A DNA stretch of 64,000 nucleotides from Alnus glutinosa (Eukaryota > Streptophyta > Magnoliopsida > Fagales > Betulaceae), in assembly GCF_958979055.1 (NCBI RefSeq), contig NC_084897.1, forward strand, positions 25,907,128 through 25,971,127, written 5' to 3'. Numbering within the stretch: position 1 is the first letter of the stretch; each line of letters starts with the position of its first letter. The position numbers and the translations under genes are program-made. Positions 12,598 to 24,800 of this stretch are shown one piece after another. The notes under the pieces are model-generated. The model saw only the letters and a program-made list of their open reading frames with translations. It had not been told where the DNA came from and searched no databases.

Positions 12598-13563
12598 ATC
12601 TTGTTAGTGCTTTATTGCAATAGAATGGCTTTTCCTGTTTCTTTAACTTCCTTACTTCCATTCCCAAGGAAGTTTTCATCTCTCAAGTAGAATCTGGCCT
12701 GGGTTTAACATTGCAGTATTATAAATTCCATCACCATTAAGTCATTGATACCATATGAATTTCTTCCCGAAGCAAACTCCCGAGATGTAAAAAACTCAAA
12801 TGGATTCTCTTTCTAAAGCGTTGCATTATTAAGAACATTATATTAAGTGCATTTTGTTCGGGTTTAAGGACATGGCTTTGTCGAGCCGGTTCACAAGGAA
12901 GATATGATATATAACGAGAATGGTTTTTTCTTTTGTCACACAACTAACTGCTAGAGTTATTTATGATGCTACCTGTACCTTTTTCTTTACAGTGGGAAAT
13001 TAGGGAGCCTTCTTGTTTCATGGAGAACCGCAGATTCCTTGTGATCCGTTTGTCGTTTGGGTAATATATCATTATTTTTACAACTTCTTTTTGAGCCAAC
13101 AACCATTTTCTCTTTTTTCTCCCAGCATTGTGATGAAACTTTGTTCATTTCTGCATCAATAATCTGGTTGCACATAGACTCATATTGTTAGTCACTGTTT
13201 ACTGCAGGATCATCTCCCAATTCTGGTGTAGCTTTATTACATTCCCTCTCTATGTTATCATTACACAGGTCTGGCTTTTCTTCATCTTCATCTCTCTCTC
13301 CCTCTGTCTCTCTCTCATCGTTATTGTTTGTGTGGTTGTAGATGGGTTCGAGGTTCAAAAAGTCGTTAATTTCCGAAAATGTAAGAAAATCACTAACTGG
13401 ATGGCAGAGGAGAGTGAAGGCCAGGCATGGTTCCTCTGTTGCACTCTTGAGTGCAACAGCAACTACATCCCCAGGTTCTGTGGGGGATGAGATGGGGAGA
13501 ATTCATGATTTAGCCTCAGACAGCATGGAAGGAAGCTCCTCAAAAGATCATCATGCAACGTAA
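7181..13563 (+). CDS. MLO-like seven-transmembrane protein (C-terminal tail cut by an in-frame stop)
   Basis: Fifteen exons: 7181-7306, 7416-7473, 7568-7791, 7949-8065, 8169-8229, 8371-8477, 9252-9326, 9510-9595, 10501-10550, 11086-11126, 11226-11396, 11478-11513, 12993-13060, 13208-13268, 13342-13563. They sum to 1503 nt, 500 aa. MLO hallmarks are [18 protein letters not shown] (TM1), [14 protein letters not shown] (TM2), [71 protein letters not shown] and [18 protein letters not shown]. Residues about 431-457, with [10 protein letters not shown], form the calmodulin-binding segment. MLO proteins sit in the plasma membrane, and some are needed for powdery mildew entry or work as calcium-linked channels in root or reproductive cells. 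The clade was not resolved. The stop at 13561 interrupts a conserved-looking tail (see 13561-13752). Intron 12 (11514-12992) carries a TRIM and a duplication. Confidence 0.93.
8717..8929. mobile_element. Candidate solo LTR in MLO intron 6
   Basis: About 213 bp begin tgtaacacccc and end ggacattaca. The TGTAA..TTACA ends are typical of LTRs. The segment includes a gtgctaagtctcacattgcc phrase of the kind seen in plant LTR U3/R regions. No matching 5-bp target duplication could be seen, so this is tentative. Confidence 0.4.
11608..12530 (+). mobile_element. TRIM (miniature LTR element) flanked by a direct duplication, in MLO intron 12
   Basis: Two LTR-like repeats of about 180 bp lie at about 11770-11956 and 12210-12375. 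Both begin tgagtatacac and end near gtgttratctcc. Directly after the first is agtagtatcagag, matching the common TGGTATCAGAGC initiator-Met-tRNA primer site. A purine-rich gagggaaagat precedes the second. The interior is only about 250 bp with no ORF, hence a TRIM. Outside the LTRs, an intron stretch of about 140 bp (starting gatcaggaagtgggcctcc) occurs at about 11608-11745 and again at about 12390-12530. This is far longer than a normal target duplication. Confidence 0.7.
12552..12595. repeat. TG/GA compound microsatellite in MLO intron 12
   Basis: A short run of tgtgtg followed by about 16 GA units. It is non-coding. Confidence 0.9.
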
Positions 13564-13752
13564 AAAAACCAACCATATGAATTCCCTCTCAGTGATAAGA
13601 AGTTAGAAATTACGCTTTCTTCTGGTCCTGTCTATGACAGTTATGCCAGTGATGATAGTAATCATGATGACAGTGATGATGATGATGGTCTTGATGGTAA
13701 TGATGATAAGGATGACATCAAAGATGATTCATGTCTCCTTCCAACGCCTTAA
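13561..13752 (+). pseudogene. In-frame continuation of the MLO C-terminal tail after a premature stop
   Basis: After the TAA at 13561-13563 the same frame stays open for 62 codons to the next TAA at 13750-13752. It reads QPYEFPLSDKKLEITLSS followed by an Asp-rich tail (SNHDDSDDDDGLDGNDD). Acidic/Ser-rich tails with a D/E-F-x-x motif are normal at the end of longer MLO proteins. A single C-to-T change of CAA to TAA would create the stop. It may be a real truncation allele, an assembly or read error, or a natural shorter form. Neither a splice donor nor a rescue is visible at the stop itself. Confidence 0.55.
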
Positions 13753-14284
13753 GCTTTTTATGTTTCAAGTTAATGAACATTTGCATAACATTGATGTAGT
13801 CATCAGATAGATTGTAATATCATCTTGCTAACAAATAGTTGATATTAACTGCCATATAGCTTCTTAGTAGATTGCTTCATATAGTGTCTTATTCATCCAC
13901 ATGGTAGAAAAAACTTGGGAAAAGAAGGGAGGCTGGTAAAGAAAGAAATGGCCTATAAAAATGGTCTAGCTCCTTCGAACTAGGTGTGATTTGTAATTAT
14001 TTTTTATATCACTGCGAGTGATTTGTAATTTAGACCAACCACAAAGATTAATAGTGCAATTTTTCCAATACCAAATGCCACCATGGTTGAGCATGGGATG
14101 GCCTAATATAACTAATACTGTGTTTTGCCTAGTGGACAAGGAATGCATTTACTGCAAAGAGAGATAGCGGTGGCGGAGGTGGAGGCATGGTTCATGGTTG
14201 ATGTCTTTCCAATTCAAATCTCTGACGTCGAAACTTGTGTCATTAAGTGCTTAAGTATCACACATGCGCCATTATTTTAAAAGG

Positions 14285-14450
14285 ACTTGTTGGGTTACAA
14301 TTGAATTTTTCTAAAATTACTTATAATCTCAATCTCACCTAATAGGGAACAAGTGTAGGATTTAACACCCATAAATGCATTTATAATCTACTCGCTCAAT
14401 GTGGACAATTTAGCTTCCCTACGTAATACTAATTTCCTAGGATGTTACAC
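14285..14450. mobile_element. LTR fragment, same family as 52330-52560
   Basis: The block shares ordered words with the second copy: attgaatttttctaaaattgcttataa-type sequence, then tgtaggatttaacacccat, then tttataatcta, ending ttaca. No primer site or internal region is visible here, so it is a remnant. Confidence 0.45.
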
Positions 14451-14919
14451 TACCCCGAAGGAAGTAGATGATATAGAGCATGCAATCCAAAAAGTCCAAA
14501 GCATTAGGTTTTATGTTATTAATTCGGTTTTCCAAAACAATTTGGTGTAAGATTTGAAAGACCAAGTTTGGCACATAGGCTCGTTTCCAACTATAAATTT
14601 TTAATGAAGAACCGAGGCAATCGTTCAAACTACTTGTTCCCATTTGGCCGGGACGAGTTACTCAAGAAGAACTCCCAAGACGCTCGTTTGCAAGGCTCGT
14701 TCTCACTTAGTTCGAATGAGGATGTTTAACGTGCACTTAAATTGAAGAACTCTTAAGAAGTTTGGTCAGAAGGCTTGATCGGTATCCTCCCGAACAAGAT
14801 TGTTCCACTGAAGAAAAACTTAAGCTCAAGTGTACTCTCGATAAGCTCGATAGCAAGGTTTAATTGGAGAGCATCTAAACGAGGCGAAGATCGCAATCAT
14901 GTAGAGAAGCTTTGTTCCA

Positions 14920-15110
<191 letters not shown>

Positions 15111-16783
15111 TTAATTCAGTTTATAAAATTGTAATGCACTCCTTAGCATATAAGAAATACATTCTTTTTTTTAATATCATGTAAGCATTACATTTTTTTT
15201 TTTTTTTTTTTTTTTTTGTAGCATGTGAGAAGCATATAATTTTTTAATAGATTTTTGTTATAACAGTTTTCAGTCTGGCGACGTGTAGATCTTTGATTCG
15301 CCGTGTTCTTCATAATCTATAAAGAAGAACAAACAATATGTCAAATGGGGTGTCCCGACAACCCCTCTCCGATGCCTAAGTTAGTGGACAATTTTCTAGA
15401 CTCTTCAGTGCCGCACACCTTTGTCAAAATTCTTTGAATTTTTTTTGCTTCAAAAAATAGGTCTCTTTCAGGCAACAATCTTATTGGTTGTGAATCGGAC
15501 GAGTCATCTGAGTTGCACCCAGTTGGAATTGTGGAATTTGAACTGAGAAAGCCTTAAGTTTTACTGTTCTTTCCTCCGAACCTAGCCACCATGGACCTGA
15601 TTTTGACCGCAACGCCTTTGAGTACCTTGTGTTTGATTTGGTCTCTCCGAGGATGGAAGGTTCATGTGTGTGTTTTCATAGATTTCTTTTTTGTGATCGT
15701 CATTTCCGCGAATTGGGTACTCATAGTTTTGAAGCTATTGTTGGTGAGAGATAAGAGGAGGTGAATAAACAGAGGAAAGAGCAAAGAGAAACAGAGACAA
15801 AACAGAGTATGAAGGTGTTGAATTTCACTGGGTCTCTTCACTCCGTATTTCCCAGCCATGAAGAACTCTCCTTCTACCTATTGTAGCCAATTGAACTTCA
15901 AGCTCGCACCCTCGCCCTTTTGAACCGCACTCCACCCCACACAAATCCTCCCCAGACGGATTCCCCTAAAAGTATGCGGACTGTGGGTTGAAAATTGTTA
16001 ACCCGTAGGGGTGCGAGGCAGGGGCAAAAAAGGCGAAAATTTGCCCCCCTGCCCCGTGCTCACCCCTATTCCTAATAGTAATGTTATATGCAAGATTCAC
16101 ATTTTTCTTTTATCCCCAAAATATGACATAGCTTTTAAAATTATTATTTGATCAAAATCGAATAATAATTTCTTTCAAATTCTATAATAATTTTAAAAAT
16201 TATTTTATATTTTAAAGATGAAAGGGAATTTGAGAGAGAAAAGGGAAGAAGAGTATTGCATATAACATAATTAGCAATTTAGCATTACTTCGTCCTCCTC
16301 CTAACCAGCAATAGGCCTTGTTTGGCAATGACCAGAGCAAAACAAAATAGACTATTTCTTAGTTATTTTCACATTTTTTTAAAACAATCAATATTAAAAT
16401 ATTCTAACATTTTTTACTTTTTATATCATATTAATAATTTTTCATTACTATTAAAATAAAAAATTCACTACAATACCAATTTTTTTTACCTTTTTATACA
16501 AATTCTTTTTACTTTATATCACATTCTCACTTTTTACTAATTTCATAATTAAAAATTTACTAATATGTTCTGTACAAACATTATCCAAACATCACCTATG
16601 GGCGAATCTCGGTTCAGCCCAAAAGCTCTCTCTCAGGCCGGGCAAATATTTGGCCACGTCAGCCCAATCAAGTGTAAAGGTAAAACATAAGGTTAATTGG
16701 GTCCACTCCGTCTCCGCGACATCAAACGCTCCCCTTCGATCAGCTTCGTTCCAAAACCGAGAGAGAGAGAGAGAGAGAGAGAA

Positions 16784-17302
16784 ATGTCGTCGGCGGCGGT
16801 GCCGTTTTGGAGAGCAGCGGGGATGACGTACATATCGTACTCGAACATATGCGCGAATATGGTGAGGAATTGCCTCAAGGAGCCTTTCAAGACCGAAGCC
16901 CTCACCCGCGAGAAGGTCCATTTCTCCATCTCCAAGTGGGCCGACGGCAAGCCCCAGCAACCCAGTACGTTCCTTCTCTTTCTCTCTCCCTCAGATCTAC
17001 GCTTTCTTTATCCGATTCTCTCATTCTGATCACATCTAGCCCAGTACGTCCAAATTTTGTGTTTTCACTAGATGGGTTTGCGTTGATTATTGATGATGTT
17101 TGTTAGCCAGTAAATTTGGAGCATGTCTTCTGAGTAAATTTAAAAGAATCAGAAAAAAAAATCAAATAGAGTAATATATTCAACATCTTGAAACTGGAAA
17201 GGGTATTCGGGTGCTCTTCAGCACATGTATCAGATTTTCTGATGAAATATTTTTTTTATCTTTTTCTTATCAGCTGACCGCTCGGACACCCCAGAAGACT
17301 GA
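16784..17302 (+). CDS. Mitochondrial ATP synthase subunit epsilon
   Basis: Two exons (16784-16964 and 17274-17302) join to 210 nt, 69 aa, the usual length for this subunit. The sequence has the plant epsilon landmarks [32 protein letters not shown] and [19 protein letters not shown], and ends TDRSDTPED. The subunit binds the base of the central gamma/delta rotor stalk of mitochondrial F1. It is nuclear-encoded and imported without a long presequence. The leader carries 12 GA units just before the ATG. The 309-bp intron has a normal GT..AG pair (cccagtacgt; tatcagctga). A short broken copy of exon 1 lies upstream at 15022. Confidence 0.93.
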
Positions 17303-18784
17303 GTTATGGAGGAGGCAAAGCTTTTATTTGGTTGAAGCTTTCTTCTGTTTTAGTATTTTGATGCTCAAACCTTTCGGGTATGGAATGGATTGGTCTTTCA
17401 TGTTATTGCTCTTGTAATAATGCAAATGGCATCTGCCACCTAGTCCAAGTTTTTACCTTTGCTTGCTATTTTGGAACAAATGTGGATGGAAATTCAATAT
17501 TTTAGCATCTCAGAATCTGAAGTCAATCATACAGATAATCACCTTTTTTTTTGTTAATCTCTATCATGTTTTCATTTCGTTTACTATTTTTTAATCGTTG
17601 CAGATGTTTCATTTTCATCCCTTTTTTTTTGTTTTTTTTTTTTCTGCATTTTCCTCATCCTTATAAAGCATCTGGATTCTGCTTGGATTTGTTTGTTTAG
17701 GATCCATCTAGAATGGACATGTGAGAGCATAGATCTGCCATATATGAAACATAACTCAATAAATCAAACAAACACATTTGGAACCTACACAAGCTTTTTA
17801 GGGGCATAAATAATAGATAGGTGGCCGTTCTACCACTTCACCGTCAACCATGAAAAGAAAGAAATTAAATGACAATATAAACTGACATTCATAAAATCTT
17901 TCTACAATGGCTTCTGCCAGCTAGAAATGTGCAGATCATGCTCACACGTGTGCTTTATCATGTATCTTGGTGTGCCAAAGAACGAAGAGGAAATAAACTG
18001 AAGTTATACTGTTAGCTTTTATGGAGATGATAAACTTATCCCACAGACTTGCCAAGCTCTACATCCTTCACTGGACAAGCTGCAATTGCAATTGAAGTCA
18101 CTCATGAAAAAGAAGCTTTTCTCCTCTAGTGCAGCAGTTTGTTGTCCTCCTGCTTTCCAATCCAACCAGCATCTTCTCCTTCTACAATGCCTAGTCTATC
18201 TCCACTTTAATTTTTAATTTTTAATTTTTTTCTGTCTGCCGTTGAAAATTCACTGGAGTATGTGTAGTTATCCTTGGACAATCTAGCCTATTCTTTCTGG
18301 CTTTCCAATGTCTTGGCTAATTTGGTGCTACATAGTTGAGGAGTGGGGTATGAAAAATGCTAATTTAGATGAACAATCAACTATGAGATTCTAAACCTTA
18401 AGTGCACTTTACAGCGGTAGGCCTCTAAGGTTGGAAAACATAGTTACTTTTGGCATTGACATTTTTTTTTTTTCAAAATAAAAAAAAAAATCATTTTCAT
18501 GTCCTAAAGGCAGTACAAGTACCAAACCCTAGTTCCAGATAGGGTTTGGGCCTTTGGGGTCCCTTACCTGCCTTCACCCTTGAGGTCACATTTTTCATTC
18601 TCATTTATTGGATATATTGAATGCATTGTTCATGGGACAAGAGACCCATATGCATGTGGATCTACATATGCATGGACAGTACTAGAGAATTAAATTCCCA
18701 GAGTTCATAGTGACATTTGGCTTTGTTAACTTCATTGGGGCAAATGGGCAACTGGTGTGCTTGTAAAATCGTTGAGCACTCTCA

Positions 18785-19890
18785 ATCATGAGCTTTTTGT
18801 GGTTATGGTGGTATGTTAGGGAGAGGCTTCTTGGCGGCCGGTAGTGGACAAAAAATTATGGTAGTTTGTGGGTGGTTGGTCCTCTAGTTGAAAATGATTT
18901 GCTAGAAACATGGTAGTCATCTGGGTGGTTGGTATACTAATGTTGTTACCGGGACATATGAAGTGAGTCTTTGGAAATATATTAGGAGGGGTTGGGACGC
19001 TTTCTCTAGTTTTGTTCGCATCGCGGTGGCTGATGGCTCTTAAACCAAGTTTTGACATGATGTTTGGTGTGGAGATCATTCTCTGAAAGAATCTTTTTCA
19101 GAGTTATTTTGCATTGTAAGGGATAGGGATGCTATGGTTGGTGACCACACGTTTGCTCATAATGGCGAGGTGCATTAATACATGAGTTTTATCATATTGG
19201 TGCATGATTGGGAGGGCAGATTATGTTTTTTTTTCTTCCAATGTGTCGTATTTCATTAGGAGGGGTTGGGCAGATGAAGATAAGTTATGTTGGATTCCTT
19301 CAAAAAGACGATTGTTTGAGGGCAAAACTTTTTACTAAGTTATCATTCCCAATGTTGATTCCTCTTTCCCTGGGAAGATCATTTGGAAGTCTTAGACTCT
19401 GTTGAGGGTGGCTTTCTTTATCTAGACATCATCTTTTGGAAAAATTGACTATGATAATCTCTACAAGCTAATCATCATAGTTGATGGATTTGTGTTATAT
19501 GTGCAAAAATAGTAGGAAAACTCCTAATCATGTACTTCATTGTGATATTGTGAGAAAGTTTGTGAAATTTTGTTTTTAAGATGTTTGGAGTAGAGTGTTT
19601 CATGCGCGAAAAGGTGGTGTAGCTCTTGGTGTGTTGGAAATGAAGGTTTTGTTGAATGCTTGAAGCATCGATGATTATGAGAAGACAAGTTTAGAGGTGC
19701 ATCTTTGTTTTCTTAAATTCCCATTTGAGTGGATTTATGCTAAAGCCATTCTCAATATCTTTACTTTCTCTTTCCTTGATCTTGATCTTTTTGGGATTCT
19801 TTTTTTCCTGTATATGTCTTGTCTATTTCGGTTGCGTCTCTTCAACTTATATGAATTGGCTTTACTTATTAAAAGAATAAAAAAAAATTG
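18785..19890 (+). mobile_element. Degenerate L1-type LINE, 3' part
   Basis: Translation with frame changes gives the typical plant LINE ORF2 C-terminal zone: SLWKYIRRGWDAFSSFVR, then ADGS, TKF*HDVWCGDHSLKESF and GDHTFAHNGEVH. One Trp codon is changed to TGA and further stops follow. The 3' end shows the usual ttggctttacttattaaaagaataaaaaaaa tail at about 19860-19885. It is dead. Confidence 0.75.
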
Positions 19891-21772
19891 AGAAAACTAC
19901 AAGAATCTCTTGTTGTTCCGGCTATGTTTGTTAACGTTTTGAAAATTGGTTTTTTATGTTATGATTTGAAAAAAGAAAATTGATGTTATAGAAAGGAGTC
20001 CCTTGAAAAGTATTTTGTGTAATATCTACATAGAACTATTGATGACAAAGAAAAGCTCACAAACGAGTTTACAGAAATTTGCGTTATAAGAAGTTAAACA
20101 TGGTACATCATACTTTGAGATTAACACAACTCATTTCTTAATGTTTAAATTGGACTTGGAGTACAAATAGCCAGGGTTCTAAAGTAAAAAGAAAAAGGCT
20201 TGGGGAAAAAATAAAGCACAAGAATAAGCTTTTGAAAAAAATTTCGTGGGCTTCCCTTTAGATGCCAAAAAAAAAAAAAAAAAAAATTCTCTCTTGTTTG
20301 GGTAACACATTTTCTTTTAATTATATTTTATTATTTTTCAATACATATTTGAGTTGTTTTGTTAAATTTGAATTTTACTCAAGTTTTATCCAACTCTTTT
20401 CAATTTTGTCCCAAATTTTCTAAATTATCCAAACATAATTTCAAAAACAAATTTGTTTTGGTATTCGCAATTTTAAATATAATAAAGAATAGTAAAAAAT
20501 AATACGAAAAAATTGCACACCCCAAAAAAATACCTTTTATTTCTGTACATAATAAATAAGCTTTTAAGAAAGCTTGAGAGACATATAATCAGAATTTTGG
20601 ACTTGCTCTATTCAAACAAGGAAGCTGCTATATATATGCTACCGTTTGGGTTGCAAGGGTGCACAGGCCTTTTGGCATGCTCATAGAGAAACGTCCAAAT
20701 GTTGCATCTTTTGCAATAATCTGAATTCATGTCATTGTAGTGTAATGTAGTCATTACCATAATATCCACAAAATAAATCATGCCAGAAGCCCCAAATATT
20801 AGTAGTATTGGTTAAAAAAAAGAAAAAAAAAAGTGGTTAATCTGAAAAAAATAAAGACCAGTTTGTTAGAAAACAATTAAGAGGCTCCTTCCTAAAGAAA
20901 AAATTAAGCCCTATATATATATATATTAAAAAAAAAAAAAAACACACACACACACAGAGAAACATAATATGGTGTATTGTCTTTAACGAATAATTAGCCA
21001 ATGCTAAACGCAAATCAGAAAATCATAATCTAACAACAAAATAAATAGTTAAATATAAGATGTGTTGCTTTAAGCTTCAAAATCCATTAAGATTGAGATT
21101 TTACTGGCGTTATTTATTTAAAGCTGTAGAGGTAATTTCTACCGCCTTAGCAAGTGTAAATATGATGATTTTTGACAACCATTTTTTATAGGCATATAAC
21201 TTTACAACATTACTTGGAAATTAATTATTTTCTTCTTAATTGTACATTTGAGACATCTTTTATTTATTTCTCGTAGTGGCAAATAGAAAACTAAACCGAA
21301 TTATTAATTGTTTGATAAATTGAAAATAAAATTCATGCGAATAAGATTCAAAAGAAAAAAAAATACAAGAAAATTATTTATAATTCATCATTAAGGTTGC
21401 ATTTATTTCGACGGAAAATGTTTTTGAATCGAAAAATATTTTATTCTCGACTTGAAAATTATTTTTTATTGATCAGTATTTTCTGTCTGCACCAAATATT
21501 AAAAAAGAAAAAAGAAAAAAAAAACAACCTAAGTCATAATTTTACAATTCATTGTTGGTTGATGTTTTATTCAGAAATATATTAATCAACATAATTAGAT
21601 AACAAGGTTTACAATAAGTAATCTTGTTTGATAAGGCGATCTATGAAGTCTAATTTGTTAGCAAAGAGAGATTTATAAATGTTAACGTGAGATTGAATTC
21701 CAACTTTAAACGACACCATGAAAACGACAACGTTTAAATGCCTTCGTTCTTTGCAATTTTCATTAACTGTCA

Positions 21773-21784
21773 TATATATATATT
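21773..21784 (+). promoter_or_regulatory. TATA-like box of RPN10
   Basis: TATATATATATT lies 115 bp before the RPN10 ATG, giving a plausible CT-rich 5' leader of about 80-90 bp. It was inferred from position and sequence only. Confidence 0.5.
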
Positions 21785-21898
21785 AGCAACCCTCCTCTGC
21801 AAGTAAACCCCAGTTCTCTCCAATCTCACTTTCAAAGAAAGCACTCTGCAATCTCTCTCTCTCTGTGGATCTTTCAATTCTCTTCCAATCTCGGAAAC

Positions 21899-24800
21899 AT
21901 GGTGCTCGAGGTAATAATCCCCAGCTTTTTGTTATTTTCTTTTGAAAAGAAAATTCCCAAACCCTAATTTCAACATCAATCCCTCAGCTTTAGGATGCTG
22001 CAATTCGGAGAATTTCTTTAAAATCGGCCTTAGTTTGTCACAAACTAGGGTTTTTGTTATCGGTAATTGATGCGTTTATCGGATTTCATTTTTTCTTGAT
22101 AGGCGACGATGATCTGCATCGACAACTCCGAGTGGATGCGGAACGGGGATTACGCGCCGTCGAGATTTCAAGCTCAATCTGACGCTGTCAATCTGATTTG
22201 CGGAGCTAAAACACAGGTGTTTTTTTTTTTTTGGATTCTTCTTCTTTCTCTTCATTGGTTCCCCATTTCTTTGTTTGGTTGCTGAGAAAATCGAGCTAAA
22301 GAAAAGAAAACTGAGAACTTCAAGGCAATCTCACTTTTTTTTTTTTCTGCGGTTTTCACCTACTGAAATAAGTGTTAGTAGTTGTTGCTTATTGGTTTGG
22401 ATTACAGTTGCATTCTAGAGGTCGTTGATTTTGGCGATAAGTTACTATTCTGAAAATTGTCTTGGCCGAGTGGTTCAAATCCCTGTGTTTGAGAATTGTT
22501 ATGTTCGTGTTCTGGAGAGGTCCTGTATACCAAAAAAGAAAGGTTTTTGTGTTTGGATTTTGCATGTGCTTTGGGGCATATGTTTGTGTAGGATTCAAAG
22601 TTTTGAATGGATGTGATTGTTATGTTTACAGTCTAATCCGGAGAATACAGTGGGAGTTCTCACAATGGCAGGAAAAGGTGTTCGTGTTTTGGTCACTCCA
22701 ACCAGTGATCTTGGCAAGATTCTGGCTTGCATGCACGGTTAGTGTTTCTTTTTCTTTCTTTTATCCCTTGTTTATTTCAATCCTTCTATTTTTGAAGCTC
22801 GGGGCCTGTTCGATTGCTATGTTTAGGATAATTAGATCCGGTGTTGCTGCCTCTACCCATGGTTGCAAACATTAGTCTCACTAAGATGTGAGTGCACTTT
22901 GTTAATATCTATGTAAGATGTGTTGAGTTACCTATTTTATCTCTCAATGTAGGTCTAGAAATCGGGGGTGAGATGAACCTGGCTGCTGGCATCCAGGTGG
23001 CGCAGTTGGCCCTTAAGCATCGCCAAAATAAAAAACAGCAACAAAGGATTATTGTCTTTGCTGGAAGGTGCTTACATTTATTCCTTATTATATCTTTTCA
23101 TTTTATTTTTCCAGTTCTTACTTTTTCATTGTTTGGATCATGTGCTTTCAGTCCCATCAAACATGAAAAAAAGTTATTGGAGATGATTGGAAAGAAGTTA
23201 AAAAAGAACAGTGTAGCACTTGATATTGTTAATTTTGGTGAAGAAGATGAGGGGAAGACAGAGAAGCTGGAAGCGCTTCTTGCTGCTGTGAACAATAATG
23301 ACACTAGCCACATTGTTCATGTTCCATCCGGTCCCAGTGCACTTTCTGATGTACTTATAAGGTTTGTAATTTTGATTTATTCCCTGTATTACAGGTTAAA
23401 GTTTGGATTTTACAATATTTATATAATTTAAGCTATACATTACCTTTCTCTCATGGCAGTACACCCATCTTCACTGGGGATGGGGAAGGTGGAAGTGGTT
23501 TCGCAGCAGCAGCAGCTGCAGCCGCAGCTGGTGGTCTCTCTGGTTTTGAGTTTGGTGTTGATCCCAACCTGGACCCTGAACTGGCCCTTGCTTTGAGAGT
23601 TTCGATGGAAGAAGAGAGGGCGAGACAAGAAGCGGCTGCTAAAAAGGCTGCAGAGGAAGCTGCTAAACAGGAAAAAGGAGAGGGGGAGCCATCTGGCACA
23701 CAGGAAGCAACAATGACTGAGCGTGCTAATGGTGCAACTCCTGAAGCTGATAATAAGACAAGTGATTTAACGGTTGGTGTTTTTTGCTTTCAACCTTTCA
23801 TGTTCACTCCTTTTGACATGTTATGTTGAACATTTCTTTATTAAAACATATCTCAACATTATTATATTGGCTTCATCTTCCGAGGCTCATTTCGCTAGCG
23901 AGGCGAAGGCAATTTATTTACTTTTAATACAACATATTGTATAAGTTCAGTATCACATGCATATGTTCCTTTACACATTTTCCCCCTTGTATTCAATAAA
24001 GATTAGCACAATCTCAACCCCAGACATGGCATGCCCCGTGTCTTTTTAGGTTGGGGTCACTTGGGAAGCCCCTAAATGCCGCTGTGCTAATTTGCACATT
24101 TACCATGCATAAAATGTGTTGGTGTTCAGACATGCATTGACCATGCATATATGTATATAAGCATGTGCTCTGGAAAGAAAACCACTTTAGGTAACTGAGT
24201 TGCTGACCAATTATTGTACGGCTTTCATTTCATTAAATAAAAGAAAGTTTTTCTTATTTCTTGCTTTTCTATGACACAGAGAATGTTCTCTTAATAATAT
24301 TTATCTGTAGTATAATATTGATAAAAAATGTGTTGGTGTTCAGACATGCATTGACCATGCATATATGTATATAAGCATGTGCTCTGGAAAGAAAACCACT
24401 TTAGGTAACTGAGTTGCTGACCAATTATTGTACGGCTTTCATTTCATTAAATAAAAGAATGTTTTTCTTATTTCTTGCTTTTCTATGACACAGAGAATGT
24501 TCTCTTAATAATATTTATCTGTAGTATAATATTGATAAAAATAAATAAATTTGGTTCCTAAATTCTATCTCGTACAGTTGGTTCTTAATTTTTTCTCATC
24601 TTTTTTGTTGTTTGCCGTCCATTGTATTTGCAACAGGATGATGAGAATGCTCTGCTACAGCAGGCCCTTGCAATGTCGATGGATGACCCTGCTCCTAGCC
24701 ATGAATTGCGAGACGCGGATATGTCAGATGCAACTACAGATGATCCAGAGTTGGCACTAGGTGAGTCCTTACTCATGCGCTGAGCTTCTTTAGTAATGCT

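Larger units (their letters stand above)
17303..21898. other. Spacer between ATP synthase epsilon and RPN10, with a decayed LINE
   Basis: The 3' UTR of the epsilon gene probably occupies the first few hundred bases. A degenerate LINE lies at about 18785-19890. The rest is AT-rich with poly-A/T runs and a (TA) run near 20914. The area around 21390-21530 has repeated gaaaatattttat/cgaaaaat words resembling the MITE at 3196-3745. No further gene is supported. Confidence 0.5.
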
